Part shown: positions 34,901-46,900 of the stretch, piece by piece
How positions within the stretch are numbered: the first letter of the stretch is position 1
Layout: every line of letters starts with the position of its first letter
Assembly: GCF_030445035.2 (NCBI RefSeq)
Contig: NC_080677.1
Location: 28,469,513-28,533,512, forward strand
Direction of reading: 5' to 3'
Length of the DNA: 64,000 nt
DNA from: Dasypus novemcinctus
Lineage: Eukaryota > Chordata > Mammalia > Cingulata > Dasypodidae
Notes under the pieces: model-generated
The model's input: only the letters and a program-made list of their open reading frames with translations
What the model was told of the DNA's origin: nothing
The model's database searches: none
Made by a program: the position numbers and the translations under genes

Positions 34901-37900
34901 GCCCCATCTCTCGCCAGTCCCCCTAGGTCCTGCCCCGCTTCAGCCTGAAAACACCCACTAAGGGAGTCCCACGTGCCCACCTGGCCCCTCCCGGCAGTGA
35001 AAACCACCAGGGCCAGGGCAGGTTGGGTCCATCTGCTCCCTGGAGCCCACAATGGGCTCGAACCTCTGCAGGTGCAGCACAGGTGGGCCCTAAATGAAGG
35101 GAGCCTGCACACACTCATCCCGGGGAAGTTGCGAGGGAGGTCCCTGGGGGAAGAGCTTCCAGAAGCATGCAGGGGCAGGAGGAAGTCAGAGCCCCACCCA
35201 GGCAGCCAAGGCTGGCCTGGCAGCAAAGCCTCTTCCAGAAGGTTAATTTCCTCTCTCCTTATGAGGCCTGTCCTCTCCCCCTGGGGCACCTGGTACAAAA
35301 AGGAGTGTGTGCAGGGGGTACTTGGCGGGCTGGGAGGTCCTCGCGGCTCTGGCACTAACGGTCCCACCTCTGCTGTGGGAGCCGCCTGTCCGCCCTCAGG
35401 CTCGGTGTCTGTGGCCAGCCTGCCAGCCTGATTCACACTCTCAGATGTGGTTTGTCATCTCAGCTGCCTGGGGACCTGGAGTGCTTGGGCCTCGACCCTG
35501 CAGGCCGAAAGTAAATGTAGAGCGGAGCAGAGTGGGTAGGCATCCAGTTGGATGGGGACGTAGTTGGGGCCCCCTTTTCCACTTTTCCTTCTAACTCAGC
35601 AAACACAGCTGAGCACACCTGCCACCCCTCCTCCAACCCAGAGACAAGGTTTTAGGATGGGAGCCAGAGCACTCGGGTATGCTGTCAGCTCTGCTGCTAA
35701 CGTGCCTTTAACCTCAGAGCCTCAGTCCTACTATCTGTAAAATGGGATGATGGGCCCTGGCCTTGAGTTGCCACAAGACCTCAAAGGCCCAAGGTGGCTA
35801 CAAGTGTCTCTCTCTCTCTCGTCCGCTTCCAGGCCCTGCCGGTTGAGGGGACCTCCTGGGGCCTCTGAGAAGAGCCATGTCCTTAGGGACCCACAGGATG
35901 GAGCTCTGTTGACTGGGAAGGACTGGGGATGGGGGTACAGGAGCAGGGATTCCTAAGGAAGGAGTTTTGGCCTGAACCTTGATATGGCATCAGAGAGAGG
36001 AAGCAGGGTCAGGTGCAGGAAGCAGAGTCTGGATGGAATGCCACTATTTCCAGGAGGAGGTCCCACAGTGACATAGGTATTCACAAGTCCTTTGCACTCC
36101 CCACCCATTCCCAACCATCACCTGGTCTTTTGCCAAAAGCATTCACCTAATCAGACTTAAGGTTAAAGGTGAGCTGGAGTTAACTGAGGAAGTTCCTTTC
36201 CTCCTGTTTCCCAGCTATGGTCAGGAGATTGCAGCCCGGCAAGAGAGAAAAGGTCCTTCCCCAGCCTAGCCTCTTGCGTTAAATGCAGGAGGCCCAGGCT
36301 GAGAGAGGGAAAGGAGTTCGTCCAGGGTCACAGAGCCATTTGTTGGCTGCGTCGGGACAGGAGCTCAGGAGCCGGGGTTCCAGGTCTGGGTGGCTCTGTT
36401 GGCACTTCATTAATCTGGGCTGGAAGGGAGTGGGTGCCCCAGGAGGGTGGCGGAGAAAGCAGGCATACAACCTGCCTGTCCCCTTCCGCTCAGGGCAGCT
36501 CATCTGGAACCTCCAAGAAGCAGCACCCCCGACAGGAACGAGCCCCTGACCACTGGCCACCCATTTCCCTGAGATGGCCTCTCACGCAGTGAGCTGTGCT
36601 TGTGCTTGTTGGAACTGAAGACTTTTATTCATTTACCTCCTTTTCGACAGGACCTCTTGGGGGCCAGAATCAAAGTCCAGACCTGGCCCACCTCCAAATT
36701 CCCATCTGCCCTCCCATCTTTAATGCATCCCAAACTGCCATGTCTGGACTCCAGCCCGTCTCTTTCCCAGCCGGCACGAGGACCTCTGTGGGTTTGCATG
36801 CCTTCTGGGGACAGCCCCCCATTCACACACCCCGCGATGGGCAGGGCCTGGGGCCTGACCTATGTGAGCACAACCACACGGCGCATGCTGGGAATGGGGG
36901 GCAGCATACAGCAGGCTGAGGGGCGCCATTCTCAGGAAGGCCTCCTGAGAACGTAGCTGGGACAGAGGAAAGAAGAGTTAAGGGGTAGGAGGAGGGACAC
37001 CAAGTCCCACAGACATGGTCCGAGTTGCTGGATCCAGCCATTCCTGTAGCCTTGCACTTCTGCTCTGAACCCACTAATTCCTTCGCTTTCTGGATAAGCT
37101 GATTATGAACTGAGTTTCTGTCACTTGCCGTTGCAATACCGACACACATGGCTAGCTTTTATTTCAGGGCAATTTCACAAAGAAGTAAGTCTTTCCTTGC
37201 TGTTGTTTTTAATCTCTTGGAGAGTTACAAAGAGCAACAGAACCATGGCATGGACACTGCCCAGCAACATGCCCTTGCCCTGGGCTGCCTGGCTTGCGCT
37301 GTTGAAAATGACAAACTGCTCCCTGTTTGGGCTTTTGAGAAGGCTGGTGGGCAGCTGAGGCTGCCAGGTAACAAGTGCCAAAGGCCCATTGCAGGAAAAG
37401 CTGCCTCCCCTGCCCGAAGCCACTGGGCACCGCCAGGCCTCCCGCCTGCCAGGCCTGGCCGGCTCCCATGTACTGCCGACCCCACCAAGGGGCTGCAGCA
37501 CCCACAACAGGACCGCCCAGGTCTGGCTCGGGGCTGGCCCTGACGCCACGGCCCCAAGCATCCCCAGGACTTGAAAGCGTCCTCCGGGGAGAGGCCGAGG
37601 CCCTGCGGTTTGGAAAGCAGCTCAGCTGGGAGAGCAGGAAAGTGCCTGAGATTTACTGTAAGCAACTTGAGAACTTAGAAAATAAAATAAACAACTTGAA
37701 ATCAAGCAGGGAAGGACTAATGATAAAGGCTTCTGCAAGGTTCTGTGCACAGCCCCAGGGTAAACAAACCTCAAAGGCCTGCTTTGCGTGGGGTCTCTAG
37801 CCTTTGAGGGTGGAAGCGGCCAGGCAGCAGCCGGGGCTGCACTCTGCTCAGTTTGCATCTGCCCCTGGTGCCCTGCCCTGGTGCCACTGGCCAGAAGGCA

Positions 37901-40900
37901 TTGACACTGGCACAAGGGCGGATCCCATGCTCAGAGTGGACCTCTCCAGTGCCCAGGTAGGAGTCCACACAGGGACGGGGTGCCCACGTCCTCTTTGCCT
38001 CCCTCTGTCTCCGTCTCTCTCTCTCTCTCTCTCTCTCACACATACCACACACTCAGGCCACTCTTTGCACAATCTCAAACACAGTCACCAACACCCCTGT
38101 TATCTTCCTCCCAATCTCTCCTGTCTACATACACATCACACCATGAGCACATACACACCCTGTATTAGTAAAGAATTTACTCCCTGGCTGAACAACATGC
38201 GATTTGGGAGACGGTTATCTATTTGGTACCAGGACCTACTTCAATTGCCCAGACAGTAAAGGATCACTGAGACAGCTTCAAAAGATTCCTTGGCAAAGCA
38301 GGATCAGAACCCTAGCGCCGGACCGCCCTCAGGGATAGTCTGCCCGTGGGGCTCTCGAGCTGAGCTTGCAGAGCTGAGCTTCTCCCAAGAGGGATCCCAG
38401 GGACCCTGGCTGGGCAACAGGATGGGAGATGGGCAGGAGCTCTCCCCCACCCTGCTTCTACTACTTTCACCAAAGTGGTTCAGCTGCATCAGCTTCGTAG
38501 AGCAAGCTTCAGTATAAAGTTTTATTTGAAAGAAAAGAAATGGAATTGTGTTTCTCACCAGGGAGTGTGAAAACCACAAGCTTCCTATTGTAGATGAAGA
38601 AGCTAAGGCACAGGGACACATCTCATGCACAGCAGAGCTGAGGCGGAGCGCAGGTGTGCTGACCCCTCAGCCGACCCGTGGCTGCTGTCAGCTACTTTTC
38701 GTGCGACCACCCAGCCCGGCCTCCTGGACCAGCCTTTGCAGGGTTTGCGAGTTGATAACCCCCAAGGAAAGGGCGGAATGAGGTGGGCTTATCTATTAGG
38801 TCTCGTGGCCCAATAAATCCCACAGGCCTCAGCCAAGCCTGGGGCATCTGCAGAGCCGGGCTGGGGCTGTGACAGCGAGTGAGGGGAAGCGCCCTGTTTG
38901 GGTACAATGGGACGGGCAAGTGAGGGGGTGGATTCCTTGGAGACCGCAGCGTGACCCCTGAGCCCCGCCGCCACCCCGAGCTATCCCCATCCTATCATTG
39001 CCTTTCCTCCTCAGGGTGGCGTCCCCTTCAGGAAGCCCCTGGGACCTCGGGGAGGTCAGCTCTGGCAGGCCGTGGGCAGGTCGGGCGGCCATCCTGGGAT
39101 CCTCCTCAGGTCGGGAGGGCAGGGGCCTGGGGAGGCCCCACCAAAGGCGCAGTGGCCTGAGGCCTCCTCTGAAGCCATCAGATGGTCCGACTAAACGTTT
39201 TCTCAAATTTGAACAAGAGGGAGTCGGGACTCTTTTTCAAGTACACACTGCAGACTCCACCAGTCCACCCACCTGCAGTCTCCCCACCTGCACCGTCCTC
39301 CCACCTGTACTGGTCCCCCCACCTGCACCGTCCTCCCACCTGTACTGGTCCCCCCACTTGCGCCGTCCTCCCACCTGCACTGTCCTCCCACCTGCACCGT
39401 CCTCCCACCTGCGCCATCCTCCCACCTGCACCGTCCTCCCACCTGCACCGTCCTCCCACCTGCACCGTCCTCCCACCTGCAGTCCTCCTACCTGCACCGC
39501 ACTCCCACCTGTACTGCTCCCCCCACCTGTGCCGTCCTCCCACCTGTACTACTACTCTCACTTGCACTGTCCTCCCACCTGCACCGTCCTCCCACCTGTG
39601 GTCCTCCCACCTGCACCGTCCTTCCACCTGCACCGTCCTCCCACCTGCACCATCCTCCCCCCTGCACCGTCCTCCCACCTGTACTGCTCCTCCCACCTGT
39701 ACTGCTCCTCCCACCTGCGTCGTCCTCCCACCTGCACCGTCCTCCCATCTGCACCGTCCTCCCACCTGTACTGCTCCTCCTACCTGCACCATCCTCCCAC
39801 CTGCACCGTCCTCCCACCTGCACTGTTCTCCCCCTGCCTTTTCTAGTGCACGACTTTCTTAGCACAGGGCTCGGGAGCCTGTGCATCATGCAGGAAATGC
39901 TCAGGTCGCAGGAGTCACCACAGGCAGGCTGACCTATACTTGTAGGGCCTCCCTGTGTCTGTCTGCCACCACCACGAGGCCCCCACGTGAGGACCGAGGG
40001 CAAGAGATGACAGGAAGGGACCCAGGGAGCGCCTGGCGCACAGGCTAGGAGCCTCCACTATCCGGGGCTTGCTGCCCGCCCGCGGGAGCTGTGCTAAACA
40101 TTCAACAACTACTTGGTGTAATCTTGCGAGGCAGGCATCATCAGCCTCACAAGACTTACAGAGGAAGCAGCTCAGGCTCAGAGGAGTAGAGAGTCAGCTT
40201 CAAAACCAAATCTGTTTTACTCCCAAGTTTGTGTCTTCAAAAAGCAAACCGAAAGAGCAGGCTCCAGGGCCACACTGCCTGAGGTGGGCGGGGATCTACC
40301 AGCTAAGCCTGGGTGACCCTGGGGCAAGCTACTTAACTAACGTCTGAAAGCCATGGTTTCCTTCTCTGAAAAGCAGGGATGGAAATAGCAATAATAGCAC
40401 TCAGATAGCAAGGTTGTTAAAGAGACTAAATGAGTTTTCCTTAGGACAAAGATCTGGCACATAAGAAGGCCCAATAAATGCCGGTTGCTATTACCCTTAC
40501 CACCAGCTAGAATTTCGTTTTCTTAGATCAGGAGGGGAGACTGTGGGGATAAGAGAAAATCAAAGAGCACCCTGCAGAGTCCAACACTGAAGCACGGCTC
40601 TCTCCAGGTCCTCCTGGAGGGTGGAGGTCCTGGCTCTCCACGGCTGCCCTGGTGGGAGGCCCAGAAACTATCTGCCTCCAGGACCCAGGGACGTCCTCCA
40701 GGGCCATGGGAGAGGGGCTGCCATTTACCTACCCTCTCCTTCCCTGGGAAGGAGGAGAGGGGTGACTCCAGCTGGACCCTACGGGTGCATGAGCACGTGT
40801 GTTGGTGGCAGAGGGGGCAGGGCACGGCAGAGCTGGGACGTGAGGCCTGCTGGGATGAGAGTGTGCGCGTGCCCAGGGGCCGCAGCTGGGCGAGGGCTGA

Positions 40901-43900
40901 CCCAGCTTGGCTGGATGGGGCCGCGGAGGGCACAGAAGCAACCCCAGCTCTGGACGACATGACAAGGAGCCTGGACGTGGGGCCCTGAAGACCCTCGCGG
41001 AGTGAGCAGGGTGCCCGGCTCGGAGGCTGCTGGGCGGGGTCGATGGCAGCTGCCCTAGGGACCACCAGGGCAGAGAGAGACCCCCACAGCCAAAGAGGCC
41101 CCCCGTGCAGATGGGGACGCTGAGGCCAAGACCTCCCCACATAGCCTGGCCCTCTCTGAGGGCTCAGCTTCCCCCCAGTGAGCAAAGGGGTCTCGGGCAT
41201 TCTCCCAGCCCCCCCCCAACCCCGTCAGCCTCGGGATTAGCAAACCCAGGAGTAAACCGAGGCCTGGGGAGCAGGCAGTGCGGCTTACGGTTTCCATGCA
41301 CGTGAGGGCATGAAGCATGTCATTATGGCAGGATTAGAAGGAAAATTCTGCTAGAAAATGCCGTGCACACACACATTTAATAAGGTCAGTAGCCGCACGC
41401 CGCGGGCGGGCCAGGGGCAGCACGGGCCCAGAGCTCCCACAGACGCCCCGCATCCTTCTCCCCCACGGCAGAGGCCCAGGCCCGGGACCAGGGGTCTCCT
41501 TCTTCTGCCAGGTCTCCCCAGCTGGTCGTTCTGTCGCCCCACTTCCCAGGAAGCACCTCCTTAGAGTTTTCCCCAATCTTCCTCCACTAAGCACCCTCCA
41601 AAATTAAAATTCTTTCTCCCAAGGTCCCACGTCCTCCAGGGTCTGCCTCTGCCTGGAAATGAATGTGGCAATCGAAGGGACTTCACAGAACCATTAAAGT
41701 GCTCCTCATCTGCTACCCTCCCTAGGCAGGTAAGAGGCCTAGAAAGTTCTGGAAAGTGAATGCAAGGGAGGAATGCCAGGCACTGGGGCCAGCCGAGGAG
41801 GACACATCTGACAAGGATGCCGAGTCCCTGTTACCTGCCAGTAGGGGCCGAGCAGCCTTCCCACCTGTCCTGGTACCTGCCTGCCTCATCTTCTCAGGGG
41901 CTGGCCCTGGACACTGCTCGCCTCCTCCATGCAGCCTCCAGGACTGCCCTGGCCAAAGCTTGTTCCTCCCTGCTACCCGCTCTCAGGACCCTTGGGCATC
42001 TACCCCTCAGTTCACACATGTGCCCAAGCACACACTTGCTCTTTGGGGGTGAGGGTGTCTCTCCAGCCGCCCCCCACAAGCCCGAGCACACATGGAGAGA
42101 CCCGGAGAGGGCAGCCCTGAGCACGTGGGAAAGTAGAATACAACCGCCCCCTCCCCAGGCTCCAGGGCCTCCTGCCTCCTACGTCCTCTCAGCAAAGGCT
42201 GACGAAGCGCCCGCTACACGCCAAGCTCTGCCCTAGGCCCTGGGAGGCAGCCGTGATCAAGGCAGGCAAGCCCCCAGCCCGGGCACTTCTCAGAGGGAGG
42301 GCGATACTCACAGCTCCGTGGACCTGGACAGGGTGGCAGACAGCGTGAGCAGGATGCAGCCGTAGGGGCCCACTTCGAACTAGGACAGGAAGAAAGGAAC
42401 AAGTCCATCAAGCCTGCCCCTTCCTCCTCTCAGCCCCAGAGCCCGCAGCGGGCATAGCCTGGACCCTTGGAGCGCATCCACAGCCTGCAGGTGCTCCAGG
42501 CTGAGCAACGGCAGCCGTCGTGGCAGCCGCGGCCACGGCTCGTACATTAGATGCCTTCCCGCATTTAATACGACAGGCCTGTGAGACCTATCACTGTTGC
42601 CCTCCATCACAGAAGGAACCTAGGGCTCAGAGGCTGAGCGACGTGCCCAAAGGTCACACAGTGTGGAAGCAGCACAGGTGGGATTCCAAGGGTGTTCCTG
42701 ACCCCGGATCCCTCAATCTGAAGAGCTGCTACGGAGCAGAAAGCAGCAGGAATAGTCGAGTAGTGTAAGGCAAGCGAGGTGAGCCACGCAAGTGCAGGGT
42801 TGGATCCAGAAATTTTTTTTAATTTTGATATTCATTCATCATAGTTGCTTGTGGGGGAGGCATTTTGATTTTTAAAAAATATCTCATTAAAATATTATTA
42901 ATCTAGATTACTGAGATTTTGGTACTGCTTTAAACCTTCCGTCCAAAGCGAGTACCTCACTCACCTGCCCCCTAGTCCCAGCCCTGGTTCAGCCCAAAAA
43001 TTCTGGGGCCTGACTGCCTGAGTTTAGATCCTGGCTCTGCCACTCCCAGCTCCATGACCACCGGCATGCTTCTTAACTTCTCTGCCTTCAGTCTTCTCTG
43101 GTAAAGCAGGAATACTAACAGCTGCTTCGGTCCTAAGGCACTTGTGGCGATTCAATGAGTCAGTCCTTGTAAAGCACTAGAACACGGCCTGGCACCTGTG
43201 AGCTGTGAAGAGGATGCTGGCTCCTGCTCACCTGTCCAGTGACCCCAGCGACTGCAGCCTACTGGCACCGATCGTGTCACTTTTGATCCCCCTGAGAAAC
43301 ACGTTCTCCTAGCTGCAGGTCAGTGTGAAGGCCTAACTCATCCCACTTTGGGAATGATACCTTCCTGTGAACTGTGGTTGAAGATGCTGCAGTTACAACA
43401 GCCAGTGTCCCTTTAGTGAGGATGTGTGCGATCAGTTTCTTTTTGGACTTAGAACCAGGAAATTTTTGTCTTTCCTGTTATAGCAGTATAATATAACGAG
43501 AATCATACACTTTATCGTTTCCATTTTTACCTTGGCTGCCAGGAAGCTCAGAGCCAAATAGAGTGCTCAACTGTGGTAATTATGTCAGTTCAAGCTTCTG
43601 ATAAAATTACCTTTTCTTTCCCTCAAAATACAGTCTTTTTTTTTCATTGAGTGATTCAATTAGTGATCAATCAGTCATTAAAAATAATTGAATGCACTTT
43701 CTGTGCCAAGCAGATGCTCCCTGCTAAAGTTATACTTGTGAAAAGGTGGACATAGATCTGTCCTTACTAGGAGGAAACTCAGGGAAGAAAGAAAAATAAA
43801 GAACTTTTTAAAAGTGAGGAAGGGGCTCTGCTCTGATGGGAAATAAAGGGCTCTCTGGAAACACTTAGGAAGGCCTTTAAAAGAGACTTACGATTTGGAG

Positions 43901-46900
43901 AGGGGAGGACTGTCAAGGAAAGCTTTCTGGAGAAACTGATGTCTAAACAGAAATCTAAGAGGTAAGCAGGAATCAGAAGAGAAGGGAATGCTGTTCCAGG
44001 CAAGAGGAGAAGCATGTGCAAAGGCACAGAGGCTGGAGCCTAGTGGAGTCCTGAGTACAGTTTTTTAAATAAGCAACTTTAAATCTTTTTTGGAAGTTTA
44101 TTTGGAATGAATGACTAAATCTTAAATCAGCTCACCCTAACTCTGCGATCTCAGCACAATCCCTTCACTTCTGTTGCCCTCAGTTTCCCCATTTGCCAAG
44201 CAAGAATGCTGAACACCCACCTTGCATATGACCTTGTGCTACTGTGGATATTCTATGAGACGTGTCTGTAGAAGTGTTCTGACAACTGCACAGTGATGCT
44301 GATGTCCCTGCCCAGGAGGACATGAGCCTGGGAGAATGGGCCACCAGCATCCTTGACACAGCTCTGCCACAGAAATGCATGTGGCCGTGGAAAAGTCACA
44401 AAGCTTTGTTAAACTCAGTTTCTCTCTATATAATGCCTATCTGTAACCAACAGGGACTTGCATCTCGTCTTGGAGAAATCCTGGATGTGCATCTCACCTT
44501 GGGGAAGTTGCAAAGCTTTCCTAGTCTCCATTTCCCCTTCTGTAATGCCTGCCTACCCCTGCTGTGGACTCACACATTGCCTTGGGGAAGCCACAGCAGC
44601 TCTCTTGGTCTGTTTCCCCTTCCGCCATGCCTGCAATGCCAAGTTACTTGCAGGATTGCAATGAAGCAATGGACACAGTAGCCTGCTGGAAGCCCTAACT
44701 CTCTACGTGAATGTGGAGGCTTAGAAAGACTGCTAGGTGCCAGCATTTTCCACAGTCCTCGGAGAACCCTCATGGAGGCCTTACCCCGAGCCCAGCTATG
44801 GCCCTCCCTGTGGACTGGTTAGGCGAGACTGCGGAGGGTGGGGAAATGACCTCTGTGTGGGGCTTCTTGCCTTGCCGCACACAACTGAATGGCACCAACA
44901 TTCCGTTTTGCTTTAAAAATGTGTTACATTTATCTCATCACATTCAAGCTGCCAAAGCATGGGAGGCCACAGGGCAACTCGCCTGCTTTGAAATACAAGC
45001 TCAGGTAGGCAATTGGGTTTGGGATGGAAACCACTGCTCAGGTCCAGCAAAATGTCTGGTAAAGGGGCCATTCTTCCCGCACTGCTCCGTGGCCCTGGGA
45101 GAGACCTGAGCCCGATCAGAGGCAGGGGCAGGGGCCCCCCCAGCTCACTTGGAGCCTGCCAGTGGGTGAGCGGTAATGAAAACACAGCAAGGAGGCTATT
45201 TATTTGGGGACAGAGATGGCTCGGTGTTCATTTCCAGGCTTGGCATGAGGAACCCCTCTGAGGTCCAGGCCATGAAAAATGAATCTGGTTAGGGTAGTGC
45301 TGAGGCAGCTCCGCCGCTTCCAGCAGACACAAATTGAACCGCAGGGAGGAGCGCCGCCTGCCAGAGTGAGGAGGCCAAGAATCGACCGCCTCTGCGCAGG
45401 GACCGAGGAGGGGCCGTTCCCTGAACCAGGCCATTACAGAAAGAAGCCGGGGCCTGGCCTGGACTCCTTTCCCAGTGCCTGCCTTGCTGGGGCTTCACTG
45501 AACACCTCGGGCCAGGCTGGGTGGAGGAGGAAGGCTCCTTCTCACAGGCCGGATGCAGCAGGCCTCCGCTTGGGGCCGCCCCAGTCCATCATGGGCAGGG
45601 CAGGGCCCAGAAGCCCGTGCTGTTGGAACCACCACCCCCGGGCTCTCCTTTGCCCCTAGAAGCTCCAGAGTCACTCCTCTTTCCTGCCTTGGTGGCTCCA
45701 CAAGCTGCTCCACCCTGACGGTGGGAACACCAATGCCGTGGGCACACTGGCGCCGTCAGGCTCTGCTCATCTCAGACGCTCCACTGTGTTATCGCAGCGT
45801 TCTGGACGTAGTTAATGACAGCTTTCCTTTCTGCTTATTTTGATGGGCTGGTACTTAATTCAGAAAGCATTCTTTCCCGGGTGCTTACAGCTCTTCATGA
45901 AGCACCACAGGAAGAGCTGAGAGTTAACTGATCACTACTCCATCTCCCACTTTCCAAATGAGGCCTAGTGACTTCCCAGGCCACATGTGACTGAGGCGCA
46001 GAGCCAGAGCAGGACGCCCGCCGTGCCAGGCCAGGCGGTGAACACACCGCATGGCAGGTGGCCCACTGGGTAAACCAGTGAAGAGTCAGAGAGAAAGCTA
46101 GGGACAGGGACCAAGGACAGCCCTGCCCAGGGCTCCCCGCACCTAGCCAGGAATCCTCCCCAGATCCTCCCACACACCTCCCTGACAGGCCGGACAGGCG
46201 CCCTGCGCTTGTGGAGGGCCTGAGACTCTCCTCGGGCTGAGTGCCCTGTCAGGGCGACGGCTCTGGGATGAGAGGACCTCAGGCAGACCAGCACTTTCTG
46301 TGCCCTCACGCCCCCTCCCCTTGTTCTCAGGGCAGGCCCTGCATCCTGAGGCTCAAGCCGTGCCCCAAGACCACCTGGTGCTGTTGGGCCAGGTCGGTCC
46401 CCTGTGGCCATTCCCAGGCCCTGGGGCTGGCACGGGACTCTGACCCTTTGGGGAAACCCTCTGAGGGTATTTAGGAGCTTCTGGCCTGGTCCCACATCCG
46501 GCAAGTTCCCCAGCTCCAGGCTCCCCACCAAGCCCTGGAAGGCCTTCCCTGGAGCCTGGGAGATGCTGAAGGCAGAGAGGACTGTGGAGTGCATGCTTGT
46601 GTACCAGGAGAGCTGGCTTAGCATGCTTCTCTCCTGCCTTCCTGAATGTGGACTGTAAGGATCATGAGGCCTTGTGGGTGGCAGGGAACTCAGGGGTCAC
46701 CGGGGCCCCGGCCCTGCCTCACGCTGGCCGCTCTGTTAGGCTTTCTCTTTCGTCAACATGTTTACAACTAACCTATCTGTCAAGATTGCCCATGAGTAAG
46801 ACAGATACTGGTGACTGCAGTGGCAACAACAAAGTCAACATAACTGAGAACATCACGCAAGGCACGGTGGCTCCAGGCGCTTGGCACGATGCTAGGAGCA

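Larger units (their letters stand above)
30375..42311 (-). other. MINDY4: MINDY4 intron G/F (11.9 kb)
   Basis: No exon recognised. It contains at least eight MIR fragments, short CT runs (35808-35822 and 38008-38037) and the 17-bp minisatellite at 39259-39836. The GC-rich open frames throughout show no recognisable domain. Confidence 0.75.

Noticed and set aside
39259-39836. CRISPR-like array
   Set aside because: Units are contiguous with no unique spacers; eukaryotic minisatellite.
38998-39862. Long proline/threonine/serine- and cysteine-rich open frames (282 and 226 codons) and glycine/arginine-rich minus-strand frames (204 and 171 codons)
   Set aside because: They are translations of the 17-bp minisatellite, which lacks stop codons in several frames; no splice context or unique flanking domain.
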